DNA of 64,000 nucleotides from Streptomyces sannanensis. Its GTDB lineage: Bacteria > Actinomycetota > Actinomycetes > Streptomycetales > Streptomycetaceae. Location: positions 930,001 through 994,000 of the forward strand of contig NZ_BAAAYL010000001.1 of assembly GCF_039536205.1 (NCBI RefSeq), written 5' to 3'. Below are positions 51,241-60,122 of the stretch, in pieces. A program made the translations under genes and the position numbers. Numbering within the stretch: position 1 is the first letter of the stretch; each line of letters opens with the position of its first letter. The notes under the pieces are model-generated. The model was not told the origin of the DNA. It saw nothing but the letters and a program-made list of their open reading frames with translations, and made no database searches.

Positions 51241-52977
51241 TCAGGCCGTACTGGGCTCGGCCACGCCGGGGCCGGCCGGCTCGCCGCCGGGCTCGGCGGT
51301 GTCGTCCCAGGACTCCGCGTGGTGGTTGGCCTGCTTGGGCAGCAGCAGGACCAGCAGGAGGACCAGGGCGGTCAGGCCGAGCTGGGCGAGGATGGTGCGC
51401 TGCAGCGCGGTGGAGAACACCTCCCGGCGGGCGTCCTGGGCGGCGGCGCCGATGGCGGCACCGGCCTGCGGGTCGCTCACCTTGGTCAGCGGCGCGCAGC
51501 TGGCCGGCTCGACCGTCGGGTCCTTGGACTTGGTGCGCTCGGTGAAGCAGGTCTCGAAGGCGTCGGTGAGCCGGCGCTGCTGGTCCTTGGAGACGTGGAC
51601 CTGGACGAGCGCCGTGCGCAGCTGCCCGCCCGCGTCCTTGGCGGCCGTGTCGGCCGATCCGCCGAGGAAGCCGAGGAAGATCGCGCCGATGACCGCGATG
51701 CCGAGGGCGCCGCCGACCTGCTGGAAGGCGTTGACCACACCGGATCCGGCGCCGGCGTGCTCCGGCGGGACGTCGGTCAGGATGAAGTCCAGGATCGGGG
51801 CGATGATCATGCCCATGCCGAGCCCGCCGACCAGGAGCGCAGGCAGCAACGACCAGGAGCCGATCTCGTCGCCGCGCAGCTGGATGGTGAGCGAGATCCC
51901 GGCCAGGCCGGCGGCGAGCAGCACCGCGCCGATGACCATGACCTTGCGGCCCAGCTTGGCGGTGAGCACGGTGGCGGAGAACGCCGCGCCGAAGCTGACG
52001 CCGAAGGACCAGGGCACTCCGGTCAGACCGGCCCGCAGCGCGGAGAAGCCGAGGCCGTTCTGCAGGAAGAGGATGAAGATCAGGAAGTGGCCGATGGTCA
52101 CCGCGAAGAACACCGTGTTGGCGACGATGCCGGCGGTGAAGGAGCGGTTGCGGAACATGCTCGGCACGATGAGGCCCGGGCGGCCCTGGCCGGCCAGGCG
52201 TCGCTGGTACGTCCAGAAGAGGGCGAGCACCGGCACGGAGGCCGCCATGGCGACGAAGGTCCAGACGGGCCAGTCCAGCTCACGGCCCTGGACGAGCGGG
52301 AGGAGCAGCAGCAGGAGGCCAGCGGTGAGCAGCAGGGTGCCGGTCACGTCCACCTTGATCGCCTCGGACGACTTGGACTCGCGGATCACCGAGGAGGCGG
52401 CGAGGAAGAGCAGGACGCCGACCGGGAGGTTGATCAGGAAGACCATGCGCCAGCCCTGGTCGAACAGGTCGGCGTCGATGAGCAGCGCGCCGATGATCGG
52501 GCCGCCGACCGTGGCCAGGCCGGCCACGCCGCCGAAGGCGCCGAGGGCCGCGCCGCGCTCCTTGGGCGGGAAGGCCGCGGTGATGATGGACAGCACCTGG
52601 GGCACCATGAGCGCCGCCATTGCGCCCTGCAGCACCCGGGCGCCCACGAGCATCCCCGGACTGCCGGCGAAGCCGCACAGCGCGGAGGCGACGGCGAAGC
52701 CGGCCACGCCTGTGAGGAAGAGCTTCTTGCGGCCGTACATGTCGCCGAGCCGGCCGCCGGGGATCAGCAGGACGGCGAAGGACAGCAGGTAGCCGGCGAC
52801 CACCCACTGGACCATCGCGTAGCCGGTGCCGAGGTCGGCCTGGATGGACGGGAGGGCGACGTTGACGATCGTGGAGTCGAGGAGGTCCATGAACGCGGCG
52901 AAGAGCACCACGATCAGCGCGACCTTCCGCTTCGGGTCTCCCTCGACGGCCGGTGCCGTCGCGGACGTGTTCGACAT
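51241..52977 (-). CDS. MFS transporter, DHA2 (14-helix) drug exporter
   Basis: 578 residues with about 14 helices. Motifs include LLDSTIVNVALPSIQADLG (helix 1, motif D1), LLIPGGRLGDMYGRKK (motif A) and GGVAGLATVGGPIIGALL (motif C, antiporter). A large loop between helices 13 and 14 contains two Cys. It likely exports the cluster product and gives self-resistance. It is divergent from a MarR gene with a palindrome between. Confidence 0.92.
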   Translation of the reverse strand: MSNTSATAPAVEGDPKRKVALIVVLFAAFMDLLDSTIVNVALPSIQADLGTGYAMVQWVVAGYLLSFAVLLIPGGRLGDMYGRKKLFLTGVAGFAVASALCGFAGSPGMLVGARVLQGAMAALMVPQVLSIITAAFPPKERGAALGAFGGVAGLATVGGPIIGALLIDADLFDQGWRMVFLINLPVGVLLFLAASSVIRESKSSEAIKVDVTGTLLLTAGLLLLLLPLVQGRELDWPVWTFVAMAASVPVLALFWTYQRRLAGQGRPGLIVPSMFRNRSFTAGIVANTVFFAVTIGHFLIFILFLQNGLGFSALRAGLTGVPWSFGVSFGAAFSATVLTAKLGRKVMVIGAVLLAAGLAGISLTIQLRGDEIGSWSLLPALLVGGLGMGMIIAPILDFILTDVPPEHAGAGSGVVNAFQQVGGALGIAVIGAIFLGFLGGSADTAAKDAGGQLRTALVQVHVSKDQQRRLTDAFETCFTERTKSKDPTVEPASCAPLTKVSDPQAGAAIGAAAQDARREVFSTALQRTILAQLGLTALVLLLVLLLPKQANHHAESWDDTAEPGGEPAGPGVAEPSTA

Positions 52978-53054
52978 GGCGCACCTCTCTTTGATCTAGA
53001 CTGCGCAAGACAATCAGGAACTCGGATGCTTACTAGACGGGAGTCTTCCCGGCT

Positions 53055-53079
53055 CGTTATCTCAGCAACTAAGATAACG
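53055..53079. promoter_or_regulatory. MarR operator palindrome
   Basis: CGTTATCT (53055-53062) and AGATAACG (53072-53079) are perfect inverted arms around a 9-bp AT-containing spacer, 31 bp upstream of the MarR start. In this GC-rich DNA an AT-rich palindrome is conspicuous and typical for a MarR site. Confidence 0.75.
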
Positions 53080-53110
53080 ATGAAGCTAGATAAATGGAAG
53101 GGCGGGACGT

Positions 53111-53605
53111 ATGTCAAGTGCGGAACGTGCAGAACTGGCCGCGGCCGTGGATCAGGAGCTGCGGACCCTGGTGAGCCGGTCGGTGCTCTTCCACCAGGCC
53201 GTCGCCGACCGGCTCGGCCTGAGCGTCCTCGACCTGAACTGTCTCGGTGCGCTGGTGGCCCGCGGCCCGATGGCGGCCGGGCAGCTGGCCGAGGAGAACG
53301 GGGTGACCACCGGAGCCATCACCGGCGTCATCGACCGCCTGGAGGCGGCCGGTCATGTCCGTCGTGACCGGGATCCGAAGGACCGTCGGCGCGTGCTCGT
53401 CACGCCGATGCCCAACCTGGAGGCGAAGGTCTTTCCGCTGTTCGAGTCGCTCGGCAGTTCGCTCGCCGAGCTGTGCGAGCGCTTTACCGAGGGCGAGCTG
53501 GAGACCGTGCTCGAGTTCGTGCGGGCCGCCGGCCCGATCACCCACGAGGAGGCGGTGAAGCTCCGGGCCGGCAAGAGCGCGACCCGGCGGGCGGCCGCCA
53601 AGTAA
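53111..53605 (+). CDS. MarR-family regulator
   Basis: 164 residues. The winged helix is GQLAEENGVTTGAITGVIDR then LEAAGHVRRDRDPKDRRRVLV (wing with the conserved DxRxxxV pattern). It probably represses the divergent exporter and itself via the palindrome at 53055-53079 and is relieved by the pathway product. Confidence 0.9.
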   Translation: MSSAERAELAAAVDQELRTLVSRSVLFHQAVADRLGLSVLDLNCLGALVARGPMAAGQLAEENGVTTGAITGVIDRLEAAGHVRRDRDPKDRRRVLVTPMPNLEAKVFPLFESLGSSLAELCERFTEGELETVLEFVRAAGPITHEEAVKLRAGKSATRRAAAK

Positions 53606-53627
53606 GGCCCCGGGACGGGCGGTTGCG

Positions 53628-53658
53628 GGCTGGTGCGTCACGAGCGTACGCACCAGCC
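53628..53658. terminator. bidirectional terminator hairpin
   Basis: GGCTGGTGCGT (53628-53638) pairs perfectly with ACGCACCAGCC (53648-53658) around a 9-nt loop, between the convergent MarR and O-methyltransferase genes. Confidence 0.7.
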
Positions 53659-53667
53659 GCCGCCGCG

Positions 53668-54732
53668 TCACCCGGGTATTCGGCCGACGACGAGACGCAG
53701 CGGGGTGCCGCTCGGGACGACCCCCGCGAACTCGAGCCCGGCCCGCTCGAACATCGCGCCGTACTCCTCCGCCGTACGCTCCCAGCCGCCCATGACCAGC
53801 AGCATGTGCAGGTCCATCAGGGCGTCCCAGGGAGTCTCCGGCGGGTCGGCGACCAGCTGCTCGAGGAGCACCACCCGCCCGCCGGGGCGGCCCGCCTTCA
53901 CGCAGTTGGTCAGCACCGTGTGGCAGGCGTCGTCGTCCCACATGTGCAGCACCTGGCGGATCACGTACACGTCCGCCTCGGGCACGCTCTGGCAGCAGTC
54001 GCCCGTCACCAGCTCGGTCCGGGCACCCAGCGGGCCCCCCTCGCGCAGCTCGGGCAGCGCGGCGGAGATCGCGTGCGGCCGGTCGAACAGCACGCCCTTG
54101 ACCTGTGGGTTGCCCTCGAGGAGCGACTTCAGCAGGCTGCCGTGCCCGCCGCCGACGTCGCACAGGGTGTCCACGCCCGCCAGGTCCAGGGCCGCGACCA
54201 CGCCCGGGTTCATGGCCCGGGACTGCGCCGCGTACCCCTTGAGGCAGGCCTCGCCGGCCGCGTTGTCGTCCTCGTGGAAGTACGTGAACAGGTCCTTGCC
54301 GTACTCCACCTGGAAGGCGCAGTCGCCCGTGCGGACGCTGTCCGCGAGCTTGCCCCACATCTCCCAGCCCCAGTGCGAGCCGGTGAGCATGATGTCCGTC
54401 ACCGAGCCGGGCGCGTCCGAACGCATCGCCCGCGACATGTCGGTGTGCTCGTACCGGCCGGGAGCGGTCTGACGGAAGATGCGGAAGCCCACCAGGGCCC
54501 GCATCAGCCGGGTCAGCGCCGGGACGTCCGCCCCGACGGCCGCCGCGATCTCCTCGACCGAGGCCGGCTGCTCGCCGACCGCGTCCGCGAGCCGCAGCTG
54601 GGCCGCCGCCTGCACCACCGCGCTGGCCCACATGCCCCAGCCGAGCTCGGCCACCGCCTGGGCGGGCGGCGGGCCGATCACCGGCGCGCCCTCGCAGGCC
54701 GCCACGCGGTCCGCGGTCACGTCACCTGACAT
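53668..54732 (-). CDS. SAM-dependent O-methyltransferase 1
   Basis: 354 residues from the ATG at 54732. The N-terminal winged-helix dimer domain (SVEEIAAAVGADVPALTRLM) precedes the Rossmann domain with LCDVGGGHGSLLKSLLEGNP (SAM motif I) and VLHMWDDDACHTVLTNCVKA containing the region of the catalytic His. This is the RdmB/TcmN-type family common in aromatic polyketide tailoring. It lies 30 bp after a second methyltransferase gene. Confidence 0.9.
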   Translation of the reverse strand: MSGDVTADRVAACEGAPVIGPPPAQAVAELGWGMWASAVVQAAAQLRLADAVGEQPASVEEIAAAVGADVPALTRLMRALVGFRIFRQTAPGRYEHTDMSRAMRSDAPGSVTDIMLTGSHWGWEMWGKLADSVRTGDCAFQVEYGKDLFTYFHEDDNAAGEACLKGYAAQSRAMNPGVVAALDLAGVDTLCDVGGGHGSLLKSLLEGNPQVKGVLFDRPHAISAALPELREGGPLGARTELVTGDCCQSVPEADVYVIRQVLHMWDDDACHTVLTNCVKAGRPGGRVVLLEQLVADPPETPWDALMDLHMLLVMGGWERTAEEYGAMFERAGLEFAGVVPSGTPLRLVVGRIPG

Positions 54733-54762
54733 CCTCAACCACCTTCGTACACAAGGACCTTG

Positions 54763-55872
54763 TCAGGCCCGGACGGATTCGATCAGTGCGATGGGGGCCC
54801 GCTCGTGGCCGACCAGCGGGAGGCGGCGCGGGCTCTCGAAGCCCGCCTCCGCGAGCAGCCGCCGGTACTCCTCCTCGGTGCGCGCCCGACCGCCGGTGAG
54901 CACCATGAACTCGACGTCGTTGGCGTGGACGTGGGAGGAGTGGTCGGTGTACTCCCAGTCGAGCAGCAGCAGCCGGCTGCCCGGGCCGGCGGCCTTGGCG
55001 CAGTTGGCGAGCAGCTGCGCGGCCGCGGCGTCGTCGAGGTCGCACAGCACGTTCTTGAGGAGGTAGAGGCTGCCGCCGGCGGGCACCTCGTGCCGGAAGT
55101 CCCCGGTCACCAGCTCCACCCGGTCGGTCAGGCCGTGTTGCTCGAAGGTCTTGCGCGCGAAGCCGACCGCCCAGGGCAGGTCGAGCAGCACGCCGCGCGC
55201 GCCAGGCTCCTGCTGGAGCAGCCGGGCCAGTACCGTGCCGGGGCTGCCGCCGACGTCGACGATCTCCCGCTCCCCCGCCAGGGCACAGCTGGCGACCAGT
55301 GCCTCGGCCGCCTCGACCGAGAGCGAGGCGCAGGTCTCGGCGTAGCTGCGGGCCTCGTCGGGACGGTCGGCGTAGTACTCCCAGTGGTCCACCCCCCACA
55401 CGGTCCGGGTGGCCGGGCGGCCGGTGCGGACCACGTCGGCGACGAGCTCCCAGGGGCGGGTCATGCCGGGGGCGTTCACGGCGATGGCGAAGCCGCGCAG
55501 CGACGGCACGTCGGAGCGCAGCAGCTCACCCGCCGGCGTCAGCTCCCAGCGACGACCGCCACCGGCCGTGGCACCGGCCGCGGCGTCGGCCGTGCGGTTT
55601 CCCACACCGTCGGCCGCGCTGTCAGCCGCACCGCCGGCCGGCGCGATCAGCCGGTGCAGCTCGCACACGCGCAGGAAGCGCTCCAGGCTCGGCCGGTGCG
55701 CCCCGATCGCCTCCGCGACCTGGTCCGTGGTGCGCGGTCCGGCGCCGAGCACGTCGGCGATACGCAGCTCTGCCATCCCGCGGGCCACCAGACCGGCGGA
55801 CCACTGGAAGGGCTGGAGTTCCCGCAGCGCTCCCAGCGGACTGAACGGCGCGCTCGGGTCGGTCGCCGCCAT
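54763..55872 (-). CDS. SAM-dependent O-methyltransferase 2
   Basis: 369 residues. A winged-helix N-terminal part (TDQVAEAIGAHRPSLERFLR) has an Ala/Gly-rich insert (about residues 78-100) that shortens to a disordered linker. The SAM motif is REIVDVGGSPGTVLARLLQQ and the late motif is VLCDLDDAAAAQLLANCAKA. In place of the usual His in LHxWxD it has NVLCDLDD, so catalysis may not need the standard His-Glu base, or the role may be non-methylating. It overlaps the SDR stop (ATGA). Confidence 0.85.
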   Translation of the reverse strand: MAATDPSAPFSPLGALRELQPFQWSAGLVARGMAELRIADVLGAGPRTTDQVAEAIGAHRPSLERFLRVCELHRLIAPAGGAADSAADGVGNRTADAAAGATAGGGRRWELTPAGELLRSDVPSLRGFAIAVNAPGMTRPWELVADVVRTGRPATRTVWGVDHWEYYADRPDEARSYAETCASLSVEAAEALVASCALAGEREIVDVGGSPGTVLARLLQQEPGARGVLLDLPWAVGFARKTFEQHGLTDRVELVTGDFRHEVPAGGSLYLLKNVLCDLDDAAAAQLLANCAKAAGPGSRLLLLDWEYTDHSSHVHANDVEFMVLTGGRARTEEEYRRLLAEAGFESPRRLPLVGHERAPIALIESVRA

Positions 55873-56669
55873 CAGTGCCCGCCGTCGACGTAGACGACGT
55901 TGCCGGTGATGTTGCCGTTGGCCGAGGAACCCAGGAACAGCGTCGCGTTGACGACGTCCTCGACGGTCGAGAAGTGCAGGAAGGGCATGGCCTTGTTGAG
56001 CGCGGCCCGGGCGCCCTCGGCGTCAAGGCCGGAGACCCGGTCGCGCACTTCCTCGGGCAGCTTCTCCAGCAGACCCTCCGTCACCACCGGGCCCGGCGCG
56101 ACGACGTTGGACAGGATGCCGTGCTCGAAGAGCTCGGTGCCCAGGGTGCGGCTCAGGCCGTGCAGCGCGGACTTGCTGGCGGCGTACCCCTCCGCGCCCT
56201 TCAGACCGCGCTTCACGATGGCCGCCGACATGAACACGATCCGGCCGCCGCCGCGGGGCTTCATGGCCGGCAACGTCGCCTGCACGGTGTGGAACGCGCC
56301 CTCCACCTCGGCCCGCAGCGGCGGCAGCCAGGCGTCGGCCGGGACCTCGTCGAAGGCGGGCGCGTGCGGGCTGGGGCCGCCGGACGCCGAGGCGTTGACC
56401 ACGAGCACGTCTATGCCGCCCCACTGCCCGCTCACCTCGGCCACCGCCCGCCGCACGGACTCGGGGTCGGTCAGGTCGAGATGGACGGGGAGCGCCTGCC
56501 CGCCGCCGTCCTCGATCTCGGCAGCGACCGCCTTGGCGTTCTCCACGCGGCTGAAGTAGGTGAGCGCGACCTTGGCGCCCTCGCCGGCGAAGGCGCGGGC
56601 GAGCGGCCGGCCGATGCCACCGCTGCCGCCGGTGATCAGTACGACCTTGTCCTTCAGGCCGAGTTCCAT
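55872..56669 (-). CDS. SDR oxidoreductase of the cluster
   Basis: 265 residues from the ATG at 56669. LITGGSGGIGRPLARAF, the acidic VHLDLTD loop, NASASGGPSPHAP (a variant of NNAG), VFMSAAIVKRG (Ser replaced by MSAA, catalytic Ser position uncertain), YAASKSA (YxxxK) and PGPVVTEGLL. Likely a ketoreductase acting on the polyketide-like scaffold. First gene of the minus-strand SDR / methyltransferase / methyltransferase operon. Confidence 0.85.
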   Translation of the reverse strand: MELGLKDKVVLITGGSGGIGRPLARAFAGEGAKVALTYFSRVENAKAVAAEIEDGGGQALPVHLDLTDPESVRRAVAEVSGQWGGIDVLVVNASASGGPSPHAPAFDEVPADAWLPPLRAEVEGAFHTVQATLPAMKPRGGGRIVFMSAAIVKRGLKGAEGYAASKSALHGLSRTLGTELFEHGILSNVVAPGPVVTEGLLEKLPEEVRDRVSGLDAEGARAALNKAMPFLHFSTVEDVVNATLFLGSSANGNITGNVVYVDGGH

Positions 56670-56908
56670 CGCAAGACTCCCGTCCGTTTCCGGCGGTCCG
56701 CCGGTGTCCGTCACATCCGGCCCGCGCCGCGCACACGTGGGCACCGCACCCCAGCTTGGAGATCGCGGCTGGAGTGTCGCTCGAGCGCGTCACCCGAGCG
56801 TGGGTCCATCGGGATTCCAGGGCGGATTGAGGTCGCGTCCGGATAGTTCACCGGGCGTGCTCACCAGTCCGGGGCGCGGCCACGACACCACCGGAAAGGA
56901 ACCGGCGC
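56670..56908. promoter_or_regulatory. divergent promoter region of the cluster
   Basis: 239 bp between the minus-strand SDR operon and the plus-strand methyltransferase/P450 genes. No clear operator is seen, but both operons must start here. Confidence 0.45.
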
Positions 56909-57940
56909 ATGACCAAGACCCGTGAAGAGCAGGGCTCACTGGACCTGAACGGCATCATCCAGCTGGGCATGGCGTTCGGCAGCGCGAAGGTCCTGCTCAC
57001 CGCGAACGAGCTCGACCTCTTCACCGTGCTGCACGACGGCGGACCGGCCACCGAGGAGGACATCCGGAGCAAGCTCGGCCTGCACGAGCGCGGCGCCCGC
57101 GAGTTCCTCAACGCGCTGGTCAAGCTGGGCCTGCTGAAGCGGGACAACGGGCGTTACGGCAACACCGAGGCGGCCGACACCCACCTGGTCAAGGGCCGGC
57201 GGACGTACGTCGGGCGGTTCCTCAGCCGCTCCAACAGCGTGCTGTACGGCGCCTGGGGAGGCTTCACCGAGTCGCTGAAGACCGGTGAGTCGCAGATCGA
57301 GGGCCACGGCGACGACAACATGTTCAAGCACCTGTACCGCAACGAGGAGCAGATGCGCGACTTCGTCGCCATGATGGACGCGCTCAACTGGGCCGTTGGC
57401 CCGGAGCTCGCCAAGGCGTTCGACTGGAGCAAGGTCAAGACCGTCACCGACGTCGGCGGCGCACGGGGCAACCTGGCCGCCACCTTGATCCACGCCCACC
57501 CGCACCTGAAGGCCACCGTCTTCGACCTGCCGGCCGTCGAGCCGGCGTACGAGGACCACATCGGCGGCCTCGGCCTCAAGGACAAGATCGCCTTCCACGG
57601 CGGCGACTTCTTCGCCGACCCGGTCCCGGAGGCGGACGTCGTCATCATCGGCCACGTGCTCGAGGACTGGTCCCCCGAGCGCCGCAAGCAGCTCATCAAG
57701 TCGGCGTTCGACGCCCTCAAGCCGGGCGGCTCGCTGCTGGTCTACGACCCCATGCTGGACGACGAGCTGAGCCCGCTGAACAACCTGCTCACCAGCCTGA
57801 CCATGCTGGTGGTGACGCACGGCGGATCCGAGTACCGGGTCGACGACTGCCGCTCCTGGATGAAGGAGGCCGGCTTCGCCGAGACCACCGCCGAGCTGCT
57901 CGACACCAACGACATCCTCGTCGTCGGCCGCAAGAAGTAA
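56909..57940 (+). CDS. SAM-dependent O-methyltransferase 3
   Basis: 343 residues, start ATG with GGAAAGGA upstream. Winged-helix N-terminal domain (EDIRSKLGLHERGAREFLNA), SAM motif TVTDVGGARGNLAATLIHAH, and GHVLEDWSPERRKQLIKSAF. It is more Lys-rich than the other two methyltransferases. In place of LHxW it has GHVLEDWS, with the His two residues earlier than usual. It resembles the dimeric methyltransferases of aromatic polyketide pathways. Confidence 0.9.
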   Translation: MTKTREEQGSLDLNGIIQLGMAFGSAKVLLTANELDLFTVLHDGGPATEEDIRSKLGLHERGAREFLNALVKLGLLKRDNGRYGNTEAADTHLVKGRRTYVGRFLSRSNSVLYGAWGGFTESLKTGESQIEGHGDDNMFKHLYRNEEQMRDFVAMMDALNWAVGPELAKAFDWSKVKTVTDVGGARGNLAATLIHAHPHLKATVFDLPAVEPAYEDHIGGLGLKDKIAFHGGDFFADPVPEADVVIIGHVLEDWSPERRKQLIKSAFDALKPGGSLLVYDPMLDDELSPLNNLLTSLTMLVVTHGGSEYRVDDCRSWMKEAGFAETTAELLDTNDILVVGRKK

Positions 57941-57949
57941 CCACGCGCA

Positions 57950-57990
57950 CGGGCGGCACCTCCGCGACTCGACGCCGGAGGGGCTGCCCG
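57950..57990 (+). terminator. hairpin between methyltransferase 3 and P450
   Basis: CGGGCGGCACCTCCG (57950-57964) pairs with CGGAGGGGCTGCCCG (57976-57990) at 13 of 15 positions. It may separate methyltransferase 3 from the P450 operon or attenuate readthrough. Confidence 0.5.
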
Positions 57991-58102
57991 CGCGCGCTTT
58001 CCCGCCCCCACGCACATTCCCCCCACCTACCTTCCCCCGCTCCTCCCACGCCCGCGCCTCTCCGGGGCGCTGCGCGCCCCGCACCACCACGAAGGGATAC
58101 CG

Positions 58103-59305
58103 ATGTCGATCGACGAGGCAACGCCGGCGTTCCCCTTCCCGGCGCCGGACACGTTCGAGCCGCCGGAGGAGTTCCGCCGGCTGCGCGAACGGGCTCCGGT
58201 GGCCCGGGTGACGCTTCCCACCGGCGACCAGGCCTGGCTTCTGACCCGCTACGCGGACGTGCGCGCGGCCCTGGTCGACCCCCGGCTCAGCCGGGCCGCC
58301 GCCGAGGCGCCGGACGCGCCGCGGATGGGCAACACCACCCCCGGGCCGAAGACCATCCTGGGCATGGACGCCCCGGACCACTCGCGGCTGCGCCGCCTGG
58401 TGACGCAAGCGTTCACGGCCCGCCGCGTCGAGGCGCTGCGGCCCCGGATCGAGCAGCTCGCCGAGGAGCAGATCCGCCTGGTCCTGGTCGCGCCGCGCCC
58501 GGTCGACCTGATGTCCTGCTACGCGCTGAGCCTGCCCATCAAGGTGATCTTCGAGCTGCTGGGGGTGCCGTACGACGACGTCGACCGGCTGCACGCCTGG
58601 AGCGAGGTCATCTTCAGCCTCGGCGGCCACACGGCCGAGGAGGTGCGGGAGGCACGCGGCGCGATCACCGGCTACCTCCGCGAGCTGATCGAGCGGCGCC
58701 GCGCGGAACCCACCGACGACCTGCTCGGCGTGCTGGTGCACGCCCGGGACGAGGGGCAGCGGCTCTCCGAGGAGGAGCTGCTCGACTTCGCGATGATCCT
58801 GATGACCGTCGGGCACCAGTCCACCGCCAACTCCCTGGGCACCGCGCTGTTCACACTGCTGCACCACCCGGACCAGCTGGAGCTGCTGCGCAAGAAGCCG
58901 GAGCTGATCCCCGGCGCCGTCGAGGAGCTGCTGCGGTTCAACCCGTTCGTCTTCACCGGCACCCAACTGCGGGTCGCCACCGAGGATCTGACGATCGGCG
59001 AGACGGAGATCCGCAAGGGTGAGGCCGTGATCGCCTCGCTGGGGTCCGCCAACCACGACGAGGAGGTGTTCGCCGACCCGGACCGCTTCGACGTCGAGCG
59101 CACCCCCAACGTCCATCTGTCCTTCGGCTACGGCATCCACCACTGCCTGGGCGCCCAGCTCGCCCGGCTGGAGATGCAGATCGCGCTGCGCACCCTGATC
59201 GAGCGGGTGCCGGACACGCTGAAGCTCGCGGTGCGGGCGGACTGGCTCACCTGGAAGACCGGTCTGACCGCCCGCGCGCTCGTCAATCTGCCGGTGACCT
59301 GGTGA
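58103..59305 (+). CDS. cytochrome P450 (CYP105/107-like)
   Basis: 400 residues. I-helix MTVGHQSTANSLG (the usual AGxxT is VGHQS), K-helix EELLRF (ExxR) and heme loop FGYGIHHCLGAQLARLE with Cys about 348. Start ATG at 58103 with GAAGGGA upstream. It is followed by its own ferredoxin (GTGA overlap), so electron supply is encoded alongside. Typical jobs in such clusters are hydroxylation, epoxidation or methylenedioxy-bridge formation. Confidence 0.93.
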   Translation: MSIDEATPAFPFPAPDTFEPPEEFRRLRERAPVARVTLPTGDQAWLLTRYADVRAALVDPRLSRAAAEAPDAPRMGNTTPGPKTILGMDAPDHSRLRRLVTQAFTARRVEALRPRIEQLAEEQIRLVLVAPRPVDLMSCYALSLPIKVIFELLGVPYDDVDRLHAWSEVIFSLGGHTAEEVREARGAITGYLRELIERRRAEPTDDLLGVLVHARDEGQRLSEEELLDFAMILMTVGHQSTANSLGTALFTLLHHPDQLELLRKKPELIPGAVEELLRFNPFVFTGTQLRVATEDLTIGETEIRKGEAVIASLGSANHDEEVFADPDRFDVERTPNVHLSFGYGIHHCLGAQLARLEMQIALRTLIERVPDTLKLAVRADWLTWKTGLTARALVNLPVTW

Positions 59306-59583
59306 CGGGGGCGGCGATGGGCGAGCAGTGGCGCGTCACCGTGCACAAGACCTGCCGCCGCAGCGGGATCTGCGCCGCGCAGGCCCCACGGTACTTCTCC
59401 GTGGACGACGACCACCGCACCCGGCCGCCGGCCGGCCCGGTGGCGCCCGACCCGGAGCTGATCGACGTCGCCGAGGCCTGCCCGGCCGAGGCGATCACCC
59501 TGACCGACCTGGTCACCGGCCGGCCGGTGACCGCCCCGGCGGAGAGCGCCGCGGGACGAGGAACGAGAGAGGTCCGACCATGA
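59302..59583 (+). CDS. [3Fe-4S] ferredoxin, P450 partner
   Basis: 93 residues. Three Cys (18, 24 and 60) in the pattern Cx5C...CP, with CPAEAI at the end, match the single-cluster [3Fe-4S] ferredoxins of Streptomyces P450 systems. The C-terminal 25 residues after the cluster are a Pro/Ala/Arg-rich extension. It is coupled by GTGA to the P450 and its stop overlaps the next start (ATGA). Confidence 0.9.
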   Translation: MTGAAMGEQWRVTVHKTCRRSGICAAQAPRYFSVDDDHRTRPPAGPVAPDPELIDVAEACPAEAITLTDLVTGRPVTAPAESAAGRGTREVRP

Positions 59584-60083
59584 CCAACCCGCGCAGCAGC
59601 CGCCGTTCCCTGCTCAGACGGGCCGGTCTCCTCGGCTCGGCGCTCGCCGTCGGCTCCGCGGCCCGGGCCGGCGCGGAGGAGCTGCCCGGCGCCGAGGATC
59701 TCACCGCCCGCGCGGGGCGGCGGCCGTCGCCGATCGGCAGCTGGTCGGTCGTCGTCACCATCGAGGGGGTGCCCGACGTCGAGCACGCGCACTACTCGTT
59801 CGGCGCCGACGGCCAGCTGATCCTGCAGACGCACCGGCACACGCACACCGGCATCGGCACCTGGGAGTGGCGGGACGACGGCTTCGTGTACGTGACGCGG
59901 GGCCTGCGGTCGAACGCCGACGGCAGCCTGCTGAGCGAACTGCGGATCCGGCACACGGCCCGGTTCGGCCCGGACGGCACCTTCACGTCGACCGGCACGG
60001 GGCAGGCCCTCGACGCCACCGGCAACATCCTCTTGGAAGTCCAGTCCACGGCGGTCGGCACCCGATTCGGCGTCGACGGCTGA
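59580..60083 (+). CDS. Tat-exported small protein of unknown function
   Basis: 167 residues. A twin-arginine signal is clear: SRRSLLRRAGLLGSALAVG, cleavage likely near ARAGA (about residue 32). The mature part of about 130 residues is a beta-rich, lipocalin-like run: SPIGSWSVVVTIEGV, HAHYSFGADGQLILQTHRHT, HTGIGTWEWRDDGFVYVTRG. Export by Tat means it folds in the cytoplasm. Coupled by ATGA to a ferredoxin, it may bind or process the pathway product outside the cell. Confidence 0.7.
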   Translation: MTNPRSSRRSLLRRAGLLGSALAVGSAARAGAEELPGAEDLTARAGRRPSPIGSWSVVVTIEGVPDVEHAHYSFGADGQLILQTHRHTHTGIGTWEWRDDGFVYVTRGLRSNADGSLLSELRIRHTARFGPDGTFTSTGTGQALDATGNILLEVQSTAVGTRFGVDG

Positions 60084-60122
60084 CCGGCCGCCGGCCGGGA
60101 CAGAGCAAAGGAGAGTGCTGGC

